Shown here piece after piece: positions 34,354 through 46,883 of a stretch of 64,000 bases of DNA. Both the position numbers and the translations under genes were made by a program. The DNA is taken from NCBI GenBank assembly GCA_038501195.1, contig JBBPUQ010000011.1, positions 1,984,001-2,048,000 of the forward strand, given 5' to 3'. The notes beneath the pieces were generated by a model. That model searched no databases, was not told the origin of the DNA, and saw nothing but the letters and a program-made list of their open reading frames with translations. The DNA is from Nemania diffusa (Eukaryota; Ascomycota; Sordariomycetes; Xylariales; Xylariaceae). The stretch's first letter is position 1. Each line of letters begins with the position of its first letter.

Positions 34354-37086
34354 ATGGGTTTCCAAAAGAAAACCGGCAAAGGCCGACTTGATAAGTACTA
34401 TCGGTTAGCTAAAGAAAAAGGTTACCGAGCTCGAGCAGCATTCAAGTTGCTACAACTTAACAAGAAATATGGCTTTCTACAAAACAGTAAAGTTGTCATC
34501 GATCTCTGTGCTGCTCCCGGATCATGGTGTCAGGTAGCCGTGGAAGCTATGCCCCGAGGCAGCCTCATTGTTGGTGTTGATCTGTCGCCTATCAAACCTA
34601 TTCCTGGTGTTATTTCTTTCCAATCTGATATCACCTCCGATAAGTGCCGAGCCGAACTCCGTAGGCATTTAAAGACATGGAAGGCCGATACTGTACTTCA
34701 TGACGGTGCTCCCAACGTTGGAACAGCCTGGATTCAAGACTCATTTAATCAGGCAGAGTTGACACTTCAATCTCTGAAACTTGCCTGCGAATTCTTGGTT
34801 GAGGGTGGAACATTTTGTACCAAGGTCTTTCGCTCGGCGCAATATAACCAGCTACTATGGATTTTCGGACAACTCTTCGACAAGGTCGACGCAACGAAGC
34901 CGCCTTCGTCCAGGAATGTTAGTGCTGAGATTTTCTGCGTGTGCCGCGGATTTAAAGCACCCAAACATATCGACCCTCGATTTCTTGATCCACGTACGGC
35001 ATTTGCCGATCTTAAAGAAACCGCCAACACAGATGAGGCTCGCGTATACAAACCCGAAGTGAAAAAGCGCAAGCGAGGAGGTTACGAAGAAGGCGATTAC
35101 ACTCTATACAAAGAGGTATTGGCATCCGAATTCGTAGAAAGCATTGATCCGATTGCGATATTGGCGAACACCAACCGCCTTATATTGGAGACCCTCGAGC
35201 CATCCCTATCACTCGCTGCCCTCAATAAAATGCCCGCCACGACGGTTGAAATCAGACAATACTGCTCGGATCTGAAGGTGCTAGGCAGAACAGAATTCAA
35301 GAAACTTCTGAAGTGGAGAATCTTGGCTCGTGAGGCCTTTGGGCTCCCTACGAAGAAGACATCGAAGCCTACTACCGATGTCGAAGAAGTTGCAGAAGTT
35401 GAATCAATGGATGAGGAATTGAAAATTCAGGAAGAGTTACAGGCCATGAAAGACAAGGACTCTGCCAAGAGGAAAAGAGAGAAGAGAAAAGAAAACGAAA
35501 GGAAAACTAAGGAGATTCGAAGGCTTCAGATGCACATGACAGCCCCTATGGACATCGGTATCGAAAGTGCTAGTGGGCAAGAGGGGATGTTCCAACTCAA
35601 GACTCTCGAAAAAGATAAAGTAATTAGCAAAGTTGCCAAAGGCCGTATGGCCATCGTAACTGAACGGCAAAAGAAAGATCAAGATAGCGGTATTGGATCA
35701 TCTGGTGAGACGGATGACGAGTCTGACGATTTGAACGACGCCCTCGAGCGTGAGCTCGACCAGCACTGGGATGCATTCCAAGAAAGGCGAGCAAAGTACG
35801 AAGCTAGACTGAAACGCCGGAAGCAGGAGGAGGATGGGGAGTGGGGAGGTGTATCAGGCGACGAGCAGGAATCTAGTGATGAAGATATCGTGGAAGAAAG
35901 CGACGATTCGGATGACGAGGAGGATGAAGACGATGAAGTACCCCAGCGATTACTCACCGATCTTGACAGTACGGCAGAGGATCCAGGCCTCTCGAAGCGT
36001 GCCACCAAGTTCTTTAAGCAGGATATTTTCAAAGATATACCGGGTCTCGAACCATCCGACTCAGAGTCTGCAGTAGACGAAGACGAAGAGATGACAGACG
36101 CACCAGCAACAAACAATTCGGAGATGAAAGTTACACCCCCCGAAAAGAGCTCCAAGACGGGTTCAAAACGCACCGCAAAAGAGAAATTATCAGTCGAGGA
36201 TGATAAGAATGAAGCCGGAGACGAAAACCAAGAGGCTGATGACTGGGAAAATGCCCATCGTCGTTCAGATGGTCGACCTAGTGAGTAGTGGTTCAACTGT
36301 AGCATATTTTCACTACTAACTAGAACAGATATCGACATAATAACAGCTGAAGCCATGATGTTGGCGCACCAGCTGGCGACCGGGCAGAAAACCACACACG
36401 ACTTAATCGATGAGAACTTCGACAAGTATGCTTTCCGAGATCGCGATGGCCTCCCTGATTGGTTCATCGACGACGAAAGCAAGCACGACAAGAAGCAGAA
36501 GCCGATCACGAAAGAGGCAGCGCAGGCAATCAAAGAGAAAACAAGAGCTCTGAACGCCAGACCTATCAAGAAAGTAAGATATCTTTCAATGTAGCGCGAT
36601 ACTTCTATGAATTCGAAGCTGACTATTTCTTTTTAGGTGAGGGAAGCGCAAGCGAGGAAGAAGTTTAAGGCCGCCCAGAGACTGGAAAAGCTAAAGAAGA
36701 AGTCGGACCTCTTAGCTAATGAAGAAGGCATGACTGAGAAGGAGAAGGCTGAAAGTATAGCTAAGTTGATAGGCAAGGCCAAGAAAAAGGCGCCCAAACG
36801 TTCGGTGAAGGTGGTTGTCGCCAGGGGTGCAAATCGCGGCATCCAAGGTCGACCCAAGGTAAGCACCCTAGAATCCCTTACGATTTACCTCAAGGCAATG
36901 CCTGCCCCCTTGAGGGCTTCTTTTTTCCTGTTACGATTTCGTATCACTGGAATCGAGGCTTTCACGTTGCATAACAGTTACTAATGTGCTGGTTTTTAGG
37001 GTGTCAAGGGTCGCTATAAGATCGTGGATTCTCGAATGAAGAAAGAAATGAGAGCACTAAAGAGAATAGCGAAGCGGAAGAAGTGA
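34354..37086 (+). CDS. SPB1: AdoMet-dependent rRNA methyltransferase Spb1
   Basis: Nucleolar 2'-O-methyltransferase of the 27S pre-rRNA A-loop (Gm2922 in yeast), needed for 60S subunit assembly. Exons are 34354-36280, 36329-36573, 36637-36858 and 37000-37086; introns of 48, 63 and 141 bp keep the frame and give 826 residues, like yeast Spb1 (about 840). The N-terminal FtsJ/RrmJ domain begins [20 protein letters not shown], the SAM-binding segment is [11 protein letters not shown], and the K-D-K-E catalytic tetrad is represented by the [22 protein letters not shown] and [11 protein letters not shown] segments. A DUF3381-like middle, a long acidic region, and a conserved Spb1 C-terminal domain ([13 protein letters not shown]) ending in a Lys/Arg tail follow. 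The start follows a TCACCCATTGTC leader. Confidence 0.96.
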
Positions 37087-37451
37087 GGAAAGTTGGCCTA
37101 GACTTGGTTGGTATCTCAAGTAGATCACTACGAATAATACATAACATGTACTAAGAGCTCCTCTGCAGAGATCGCCATGATTGTGATTTTCCTCGTAAAT
37201 ATGTAGAAATCGGGTAGACTTGCGGTGACTAGTTATCTCTCTAGATTAGACCGCGTAATTGTGTACGAATTACTTCTTCATGTCTTACTATTGAGAAGCA
37301 AATATTGATTAAATAATTAGCACATATATTGCAATCTCATATCATGATTCCCCAAGCTGATGAGGTAGTAACCCTTAGTGCAATTTTTTAAGAGCCATTT
37401 ATTTCTATATACGAGTGCCCACGCACACATCCCTCACATAATTAAACCTCC
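37087..37451. other. Convergent spacer between SPB1 and EBP2
   Basis: 365 bp, AT-rich, between two convergent stop codons; it must serve as both 3' ends. No other feature. Confidence 0.6.
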
Positions 37452-38984
37452 TCATCGCTTCCCGGCACCGACCTTCCGCCTGCTTTTGCCTAGGCGGGCG
37501 GTCTTGGGCGTCTTGCCCTTGGGGGCGCCGCCCTTCATGCGCTTGGCGCTGAAGCCGCTGAGGTCGGCAGAGCTGGTGGCGTCGCCCGACTTGGAGTACT
37601 TCTTCTTGCCGCCGAAGCCGAACTTCTCGTTCTTCTTCTGCCGCTTGGCGCCCGGCCCGCCAGCGCCTCGCTCGCCTCGTTCGCCGCCGCGGCCCTTCTT
37701 GTATTTGTCCAGCTCGTTGTCGACACCCACGTCGAAGAGGTCTGCCTCGTGCGTGCCGAGGTCGCCGCTGCCTGTTTCTGTTCGTTCTGTTGAAAGGGGG
37801 GAATATTAGTAAGGAGAGGGAACGGAGGTGCTTGCTGTGCTTATAAATAGAGAGGAAAGTGGGTAGAATAGACAAGACAGAAAGTGCGCCACTCGAGACC
37901 AGAAAACACGCCCATTTATAAATAAATTCTCAGAAGTCAAAAAGAGAGAGAGAGAGAGAGAGGTGGCAAGATACTTACTCCGCTTAAGGGTCTTGATCTT
38001 GTCAAGCGTCTCCCGCTTCGCCTTCTGGCGCTCCTGGAGCTTGGCGACCTGGACCTGCTTGCCGAACTTCTTGAGGTCACGCAGCTTGCGGGCCTCGGCC
38101 GAGGCCTTCTTAGCGGAGGCCTCCTCGACGAGCTTGGCCTTGACCTGCGCCATGTGGCCGTCGTCTTTCACCATCTCGGCGAAGTAGTCGGTGGGGCGCG
38201 AGAAGGGCACGCCGGCGGAGCGGAGCAGGGCGCGGCCGCGCTTGGCGGCGTCGAGGGCCTGCGCGTAGAAGGCCAGCTCCCGCTTGATGTCGTCCATCAG
38301 GTCCTCGCCGATCGCGTCCGCCGTGGGCTCGGCGCTCGCGAGGCTCTGGTGCGACGCGAAGGGCGCGCTGTCGTCGGTCGCGATGGCGATGCGCTTGAGG
38401 GTGTTTAGGAGGCCTGTGGTGTTGTTGATGCTGATGCGCGTGCGGGGGACGAGGTCTTCTCGCTCCTCGTCGGGTATGTCTGCCCAGTCGATCTCCTCGT
38501 CCTCCTCATCCTCTTCGTCTTCGTCTTCGTCCTCTTCTTCATCCTCCGCCTCTACTACAGCCGTCTTCTTCTTGTTAGCCGGAGATTTAGGAGCTGTATC
38601 GTCGGGCTTTGTCTGTTTAGGTTTCTTCGGCCGTACTATCTTCTCCTCGAAGTCGACGGACGAGTCGTCGCTGCTCTCGTCTAGTGCTGCTAGATCGACC
38701 GCGAGCTCGTCTTCCTCGTCGTCGCTTTCGTCTTTATCGCTGTTGTCGGCCTCTTCTTCCTCGGCTACAAGTGCACCGCCTTCTGTATCCTCATCATCGT
38801 CTTCCTCCTCGGCATCCTCATCCACATCGCTGTCGTCCTTAGGGATCTTTTTTGCCCCTCCACGGGCGGCTGTTCGCTTTGCCTTCCCTTTTGCTAGATC
38901 TTTAAGCCGCCTCTTTTCTTTCAGCTTCTTGATGTCAACTCCCTTCTCTGCCTTTAAAGCAGTCTTAAGATTGCTTTTACCCAT
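37452..38984 (-). CDS. EBP2: rRNA-processing protein Ebp2
   Basis: Nucleolar 60S assembly factor that acts with Rrs1, Nop7 and Brx1 in 27S processing. Exons are 38984-37979 and 37786-37452; the 192 bp intron has a GTAAGT donor and a TCAACAG acceptor and contains a GA/CT microsatellite. Product 446 residues. The basic N terminus starts GKSNLKTALKAEKGVDIKKL. A long Asp/Glu-rich stretch runs over about residues 55-190, followed by a conserved core (RELAFYAQALDAAKRG, FSRPTDYFAEMVKDD, a helical Lys-rich coiled coil), and a Gly/Lys/Arg-rich C terminus ending KSRRKVGAGKR. It is a nuclear protein by composition and family. It converges with SPB1, whose product acts on the same particle. Confidence 0.95.
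37949..37962. repeat. (GA)n repeat in the EBP2 intron
   Basis: About seven GA units inside the intron close to the 5' splice site of the minus-strand transcript. Confidence 0.8.
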
Positions 38985-39529
38985 TGTTGTGTTTGGTATT
39001 ATGGGCAATTGCAAAGAGGTCGAGAGTTGGGAGAAGGTCCTACAACACTTCACTGTAAGGTCACTGGGAACTTTTTTCTGCTCCAAGCTGCGATAACAAT
39101 ACAAGAGACCCATTTTTTGGCGTCCGATAAGCAAGGAAATCCATCATTCAGCCTAGACCCGCTTTTATATTCCAACCATGTTGTTCTAACAAGCTAAGAT
39201 AAGACCAACCAACTTCACGATTACAGGAGCTAATGCATTCATATAGATACTTCATATACTTTTTAACCCAACTTCTACCTGTGAATGATGGGTACAATAT
39301 TATTCCTCCCACCCCTAAACTAAGTGGGGGCTTAATATGTTATCACAGCTCATTTTGAGAAACAAGCGTACATGTCAAACTGAGACCATTTCTCTACCGA
39401 CGCCCCTAATGTTAACCAATTATGTACATACAATGCTCCAAACGGCAATACGCTACGCGATGCATATAAGGACAACCATCTATACAAACTATCCCCTCAT
39501 TTTTATTTTATTTTATTCCTTTTCACCTT
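38985..39529. other. Intergenic region between EBP2 and the NLR gene
   Basis: About 545 bp with the EBP2 promoter and the 3' end of the NLR gene. AT-rich, no coding frame. Confidence 0.5.
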
Positions 39530-39672
39530 TCACGTGTGTTTCCTGTTCAAAAGCCCGGTGCCAACGATCTTCGCCTTGTCGAACGTGTTCTTCACGCCAC
39601 CGGTGAAGAACGACGACCGCTGCGACTTCAGCACCGGCCGCTCGCTCTCCCACGTCTCCTGTGCATTGGAGA

Positions 39673-39706
<34 letters not shown>

Positions 39707-42700
39707 CTGTAGTTGCTGCTGTTGCGCAGTTTGCAGACTCGCATAGTAGCTTTTGTATTTCTCGTCGTAGTCTTGGTGGTACCCCTGTATCTGCTCGGCC
39801 GCGTAGAGGCTTTGCTGCGCCTGCTGCTGTTGTTGCGTCTGCTGTTGTTGGTAGACGTTTGGACGGTAGGCTGTGTACGTCTGTTGTTGGCCGGCGTAGT
39901 TCGTCTCGGGCCTTCCGTATTGCCCGCCGTCATACAGCGATGGGGCCTGGTATTGTGCTGGTTGCTGAGCATAGCTTGTCGCTGCCGCAGGAGCAGCCTG
40001 TGAGGGTTGGCTGGGCTGATACGATTGCCTATATGCCCCTTGGTATGGCGCCAAGGACGCTGGCACCTGATCCTGCGTGTTCGAGGACGACGCGGGTACA
40101 GGGGCATTACGCTGGTAATGATGCTGTGTCCCCTCCTGGCTCGGATGGTATGCGGCAACCGACGGGCGAGCATCATAATCGGCGCTTGTGGGCGGTGGCT
40201 GATAGCTAGCGTCCATCGTTTTCGGTGAGGGCGTCTGGCTCTGGCGGGATAGCGGCGCAGGCTTTCTCTTAATGAAACTCTGGGCGGGAAGTTCGGCAGC
40301 TGCTGGGAATGATTCGCTTGGGATGGCGGGAGAGCTCCCTCCTGAAAGCTCTGCTACGTGTTGCTCCTGCATACCCCATGACGGAGTCAGGTCACGGCCG
40401 TCTGAGGGTGTATCTTCTTCCTCTCTGCCGTGATGTTGATTAAATAGTGAGAGCTGGTTCCCTAACGCAGACTTAAGCTGTTCTGACAGTTGGGTGACAG
40501 CATCCGGGCTGTCTGGAGTGTCTTGGTCCGCGGATTCGTCATCCACCTCATTCCTATCCTCGTTTACTGACGCAGCATCGGTGGCATCGTCGTCAGTCGG
40601 GACCTCAGTAGCGGCTTCACTTTGGAAGTCATCTCCTCCCCTGGCCGGTTCCTCATTTTGGTCCTCTTCATTGTCAGAGCCTTCTGAATCGTGCTGACCA
40701 TTTCCATCGTTATATTCCTCTGGGGCTTCATAAAAACCCCCCGGCCTCGAGTCTTCCGTAGTATACTGCTGGCTGTTGATGTCGCGTACCGAGAAGTCCG
40801 AAGACACGACGTCGGTTATGGGGTTTGCCTCAGTTCGCTCATTCCCTTCATAATTTGGGCTGCTGCTAACGCCATTAGGACCGTTCATGCTTCTATCTCT
40901 AGAAACTCCGTAAGTATTACCATTTGCATTGTCGTGCTGGTCCATAGAGCTTGTTCCAGAGGTATGCATGTTTCTATTTCCTTCGGCGTGATTGAATTGC
41001 TGTGTTCTCTCCTGAGGTTCGTCGTCATAATTGAGACCTTGATCGTGACTCGTTGCAGAACGGATGACGCTGGTTACAACCGGATTTCCAGAATCTATTG
41101 ACTTCTTCAGAGCCTCGAATATTGTTGAGACGTGATCGACTAACAACGTTAAACAATCCATGTTTTCTTCATCCAGCGCTGCCTTGAGCGCATTCCCACT
41201 CTCCGGGCTCGAGTGCATAATATCAGCACCGTTCGCGAGCAAACACTTCACGGCATCCTCATCGCCTCTAGCCGCGGCAGTGATAAGGGCAGTGTTGCCG
41301 TCATTGTCAGCCAGATTGATATCAGCCCCCGCAGCGAGGAGTTGTTCGACTGACGATACGGGCATGTAAGCAGCGGCGTTAATTAGCGGCGTTGACATGT
41401 CCGGACCCCCGAAGACGTCTATTTTGGGCTTTGCTTTGACGAGTAGTTCAAGAATATCTACCTCGGCGCCTCTAGACGCAGCGATAATCGGCGGCGAGCA
41501 TTCCCCTGAACCGTGATTAGGATCTGCCCCAGACTCGAGCAGCAGTCGAACGATCTCTGTCTGCCCTGCTTCAGTAGCTCCCTGCAACGCAGTTCCCTCT
41601 TCAAAGTTCTCGTTTGTTGTGATTGCATTCACGTCGGCGCCTCTCTTGATAAGTACTTGAACAATTTCATAATGGCCCTGTGCTGCAGCGGCCTGGATTG
41701 CATAGCCCTCCGGGGCATTGACATTAGCACCGGCGTCTAAGAGCATCTCTACGATGTGTAAAGTGCCGTCAGAAGCCGCCGCTGTCAGTGCATTTCCATA
41801 TCTTCAAAGGTTAGCTTGATTCAACCTGTAGATGATGGGTGTCAGGGGACCACTTACTCTTCACCCGTCGCATTTGGGTCTGCGTTGAATTTCTTTAGAA
41901 GTAGTTCCACTGTTGTGTCCTTTTCTCGATCTGTAGCATCATACAACGATTCCTTCAGCGTTTGAGCTGTTATCGACCCGTTTGCGTACTCCCAAGCCAC
42001 ATCAAGCATCTTGTCTTGTGGTTCTGAACAGGTGGAAACTTCGAGGAAAAGCCCATTGCAATCGAGACCGGTGCGGTTCTGGAGAAGTATTGTTACAGCA
42101 TCCCAGTTCCATTCCTCGACGGCGACGTCGAGTGCCTTTTGGAAATAGGACCCGTCATGCTGGAATTCCAGCAGCTTGTTAATAACTTCTACCTTTCCTG
42201 CCTCTGCTGCCCCTACTAGCGCCTTCGAGAACTCTACCGCAGGGAGCTTGTCCGCATACTGCTGGATTAGGTACTCGAACATGGAGACGTCTGCCAGTTG
42301 CGCTGCTAGGGCAAGAGGCGAGTGAACATTCTCGTCTTCCGCCGTCAACGAGACACCATTCTCAACCAGCAACTCCACAGCAGCTCGATTTCCAGAGCAG
42401 ATAGCGGCGTTGACCACAGGCCCGATGTCATTAGCGGAAGCGTTAGGGTTCGCTCCCCTCAAGACCAGCTTTTTCATCACCTCAACATGGCCCCCAAAGG
42501 CAGCCATGTGCAGCGGCGTCTGCTCTCCGATTTCGATCGCGTCGTCGATGGGCGCGCCCCGGTTCAGCAGTTCTTCGACAATCTTGGAACGCCCAAAGAT
42601 AGCGGCGAAGTGCAGAGGCGTGTTCACCAAGGAATCGCGGACTTTGATCTCGGACTTCTCGGGGTCGCCGTTGCGTATAAGCGCTACGACGAGCTGTCTG

Positions 42701-45700
42701 AAGCCCACCGAGGCGGCAACGTGTAGACCTGTAAGTGTTGTCTCGTCGAAATCCTCGAAGGTAGGCATCAATCCGCAATATTCTTCGAGCCACTTGCGAC
42801 GAATAAATGAATCGGGTTTCCAAAAGTCCACCTCTAAGCTTAAGTCTTCAGCAATTTCTTTTGTTGCTTTAGAGGCATGTCTTAACCAATATTTGGTCAT
42901 GTAAGGCAAGGCTACGTAGTTGATGACGGTACCCTCTTCCTCCTCTTCATCCTCGTCCTCATCATCGTCGTCGTTGTCGTCGTCGTCGTCATCATCTTCC
43001 TCGTCTTCGCTACCTTCCTCTTCGTCCTCGTTGTCATCTTCTCCGTTATTCTCTTCATCATTCTCTTTCCCATCTTGGTCGGTTGTTTGTTCTGCAGCAT
43101 TCTCGGTCTCCTTAGGTGGTTCAGGTGGCAATTTACCGTAGCACTCCTTTAGGTGAGAAAAGGCGCGGTGAGTGAGCACTCCATGCTGCCACTTAATCTC
43201 TTCTTGTGAAAGCCCAAGCAGATCTTTGGAATTTTCGAGCAAGTGGCTCTTGACTACGTTATTCATAAAGCCGACCTTGTCGTCTTTCTTGGTCGCCAAG
43301 AGTGGCTTACACCTTTCTATCAACCCGTGAAGCTCGGTTTTCTCTTCCTCGGTCGAGCACAGCCCGGCAAGAACACCGAGCTCGGCCTCATCTGGGTCTT
43401 CGTATGTGAGGACAAGGGCACGGAGCATCTCCTTGATCTTTTCGGCTTCTTGCTCGTTTGATGTAAATATTTGTTGCCAAGATTTGTTGAGCAGGCTTTT
43501 CAGATCTTGAGGCATAGTTTCTAGGGCACGGCGCACGGGCAGATCGCTAGTTGTTGGTGGCAACTCCTGCAGTTGAACACACGTGATGTCAATCCACTGG
43601 GTATTCTGTGCTCGCTTTCCAATCAAGCTACTAGCAAAATATGCTAATGCCTTGTTGTACTTTTTCGCTTGCTCGAGCGTTGAGATTTTCTCTTTGGCAT
43701 GCTTCCTTAGGGCAGTCTGCACTTGGTCCCCGTATTTCTCGTCCTCCAGGTCGACGAGTCGAACGCCATCGGCCTTCAGCGCTTGCTCCACGTTATGTGC
43801 CTCTCTGCTTGTTATGAACCACCTCGTATGGACACGTCTAGTATCGTCGTTGGTCTGATCTTGGACTTCGGCACTGAGGTAGTTCATCAGTTTGATCGTC
43901 GAGTCTGAATCTTCCGGCAGACAATGGATATTGTTCAAGATGAATATGGCCTTTCTGCCGACGAATTCGTCCGAGAGCATCTCCTGGAGTGTCTGCCATA
44001 GATTTTCAACAGCAACCTGTGCTTGCGACTTGCCCCTGTCGTTCCCCGTCTTCTTTATGTATTGCTTAGCGTAAGGCGCCAATGTCACTTGTTGATTAAT
44101 CAACTGCCTAATGAGACTTTTCAGGACGTCTTCAGCAGTGTTATAGTCTGGAATCGTGTCGCAGAAGAAATAGGCAAGCAGGACGGGATTTTCTGCGTTG
44201 CTGACAACGCGGGTTTCGATTTCCTCTATGGCGGCCATGGACGCACTTGTCTTGCCTCTTCCCTCAGGACCACGAATCCATAGACAATCTCTATTTCGTG
44301 ACTGCTCCGCCTCCTGTTCTGTTCGGCCTTCGGCTAACCATTGCTTGTACTCGACTTCTGCAGTTATCCACGATGATGGTGCAAAGGTCTGCCGGAGTGT
44401 TTGCCGCGTCTTTAGAACCTGCGCACCCTCGAGAGCCTCCATAATCTTGCTGATCATATCTCGGTCGATATCACGGACGGAGTTAAAGCGGTTCTTGACG
44501 GCGAGTTGGGCTCCGTGTATCATCTTCCTCAACGGATCTCGAACAAACTGACTCCATCTTGAATCTTTAGGTCCATCAAATTTGACCAGGTCACGATGAT
44601 TAGCAGCAAGTCCGAATTCGTCAACACCGGGCAATGTCGCTGAGTCTCGGCTGACAAAATCAGCGTATTGCTTGGGAATAACCGATTTTGTCAGCCCAAA
44701 AAGAGCAGGCAGGCCGGCCATCTTCGAGAAATCTGTAGGCTTTTCCTCGTAGAAGCACAGAAGATCGATCCTTGGACTTATCTTCGCTACGAGACGCATG
44801 AACTCGTGCTTCAACTCGCGCAAGCCCTCGTCTCCTTCCTTCATCAGGTCAAGGAGCTTAGAGGACGTTGCTAAACCAATCTTCTCGGCTGCGTATGCGT
44901 ACATGGCTGCTACCGAGGCTACAGGAGCACCGCCGAAAGGCGTTCCGAAGAATGCTGCTGCTGCGATCGCCTCAAACATAACCGGAAACTTATCTCGCCG
45001 TTGATCGGCAAGAATGATCGCCTTAGCTATCACTAGACCGCCCACTACAATATCACGAGTCAGTCATTGTCGTCCTAAGCGTGATCAGGGTGCACTGGAG
45101 AGGCATGTGAAGCTCCCAAGGCATAATACGATAATTAGAAAAAATGGTCATGAGGATCACTTACTACTGTGACCAATGAGAACGATAGGCCTTCGTTGAC
45201 ATTTCTGGAATTATCACATTAGTAAGGTGACGCCAAAACATGTTAGCGGGAAATGAATATTACCTCCCGCTCGCTCTGAAGACTTGTGAGAAGTCCCACT
45301 ATAGAAAATCCGCGATGTTAGAAGTGACGGCTCATAGAAAAGATTGAATTTGGTCTACCACAAACGGATAAAGAGTTAGGGAGTGCTTACTAGCAATATT
45401 AGGCATGAATTGCTTCACTTTTAATGAGCCTGTCCATGCTGACTGGTACTTGTACAGAAGCACTCGCGACTTTGGGAAATCCCTGACAAGTGCTTCGGTT
45501 GTCCAGTTAAACTTGGTGGTTTCGGATTTCCAGCTCTCCTCTGGGTGAGCACCCAAGCCGGGTACAAGAACAATACTAGAGGCATCGGATTAGCATAATG
45601 GGATAGGTACTGCTGATAAGTTAGGAGCCTACTCTATCTCTGGCACTACATTCGGATTGTCGAGAGGATATAACTGCTTCATAGCCTGTTCGGCAACACT

Positions 45701-45766
45701 GTAGTTCTTTTTCTCCCTCGCCGGGCCAGAACCGGCCTTCCGCGTCGCGGAGCGCTGGAGAGACAT
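39530..45766 (-). CDS. NLR-like receptor: alpha/beta hydrolase-NACHT-ankyrin, polyQ tail
   Basis: Six exons: 45766-45633, 45575-45391, 45298-45264, 45204-45165, 45044-41858 and 41801-39530, all in phase, 1950 residues. The N-terminal SesB-like alpha/beta hydrolase (about 44-290) has LVPGLGAHPEESW, nucleophile GHSMGG (Ser131) and a catalytic-type His281 in AANHRDLVKF. A NACHT-like NTPase follows: P-loop GPEGRGKTS (about 389) and sensor-like RWFITSRE (about 540). The Walker B position reads IFILNNIHCLPED, without the usual Asp and Asp-Glu. A 45-residue Asp/Glu tract (about 791-835) precedes ankyrin repeats (about 900-1400). The disordered tail is Gln/Tyr-rich with polyglutamine near 1900 and ends VKNTFDKAKIVGTGLLNRK. 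This is the fungal NLR (STAND) architecture linked to heterokaryon incompatibility and self/non-self responses. Role inferred; ligand unknown. Divergent with the DUF6601-like gene. Confidence 0.88.
39672..39726. repeat. CAG/CTG repeat coding polyglutamine
   Basis: An interrupted run of GCT/GTT triplets on the plus strand (CAG/CAA on the coding strand) in the NLR tail. It encodes about 16-18 near-continuous glutamines with one Leu. The uninterrupted CAG stretch is prone to length change. Confidence 0.9.
42945..43080. repeat. Asp/Glu-coding repeat tract in the NLR gene
   Basis: GAC/GAT/GAG triplets (GTC/ATC/CTC on the plus strand) encode a run of Asp and Glu between the NTPase and the ankyrin repeats. 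Low complexity, likely polymorphic. Confidence 0.8.
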
Positions 45767-46883
45767 GGTGATGCTGCACCTGTAAATGAGACCAAAGGTT
45801 CAGGCTTCGAGGAATCAGGTTGCACTTCTCATGAGGACATTATACATTGTTATGTACCCTCAAAGAACTAACATGGGTTGTATCTAACGCCCTAAACATC
45901 CTAACAGTATTGCCCACAGTACAATTAGTTACAGCATAAGACGCCAAGATCGTGTATGTGTATTACAAGTACGGCCCCCAAATTCGATTTTCGCTATGAA
46001 GTACCCATGCCACCGTGTATTTCTTCTCTCAGTCATGCGGTAACGGCTATATGTACACTAGTCCACCTACTGCACTGGAGATATTGAACCCTACTGGATT
46101 AGGTGCCTATTCTATGTTTACACAAGGCTAAAGAATTAGTCAGAGGTAGTGATTCGCTTTCTTAATTTCGCTAACTAGACGGCGTCAGATAGAAGTGGAC
46201 CATCTGACTATAGACTATACTATGTAGAGCACCTCCACTCGGCATGCATTCTGTAACGCGTTAGTTGGGATCTTAGACCCAATCCTTCTTCAAGAACGAA
46301 GTCTTCTCAACTTTGGGAGGTAAGTCTAACCAGCATACACGAACAGTCTACTTTTACTTTCTACATATCAAACCTAAACACGTAGCTGTGGCGGAAAGCA
46401 TAAAAACCTGTGACACATTCTCGCTGCTCTCTTTGGGTCTGCGGCAAATCACCACGCTAGAAAATTAGACGACACTGTCAGCAGCCACCGTCGAGTTAGT
46501 TTCATTAGCCAACTCCAAAAATAGGAGATGATGACCCCATCCAAATATCCAAATGCAGTAATCTATGGTCTGGGGGGCCTGGCAAGTTCCATCTCAGCCC
46601 TAAAAAGCGTGCCGGTGAATTACCAAATATGTAATAATACCTTCAAGTATACCTATCTAGTAGGCTATTGCACCATACGATAGGATGGATTGTATACTGT
46701 ATGGACTTAAATATAGCTTTTATGATATCTATTACATATTGTGCTAGGATTCCGTTTCAGATACCTACCTAATACTCGCCTCGCTGACATTTGTTAACCA
46801 TCGCAAAGCCTCCGGTCTCGACCGTGAATTACCAATTCCCTTTTCATTCATTTTTGCTGCCAAAGGATTCAACACTCTCTTCG
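45767..46883. promoter_or_regulatory. Shared upstream region of the NLR and DUF6601-like genes
   Basis: About 1.1 kb between divergent genes. No coding frame and no clear motif cluster. On the NLR side, an acceptor-like TTACAG lies about 14 bases before the start codon, so a 5' UTR intron is possible. Confidence 0.45.

Noticed and set aside
35679..36569. Long minus-strand Ser-rich frame (296 codons)
   Set aside because: Antisense shadow of the acidic part of SPB1.
38284..39096. Long plus-strand Ser-rich frame (270 codons)
   Set aside because: It is the antisense of the acidic region of EBP2; runs of Asp/Glu codons read as Ser in reverse.
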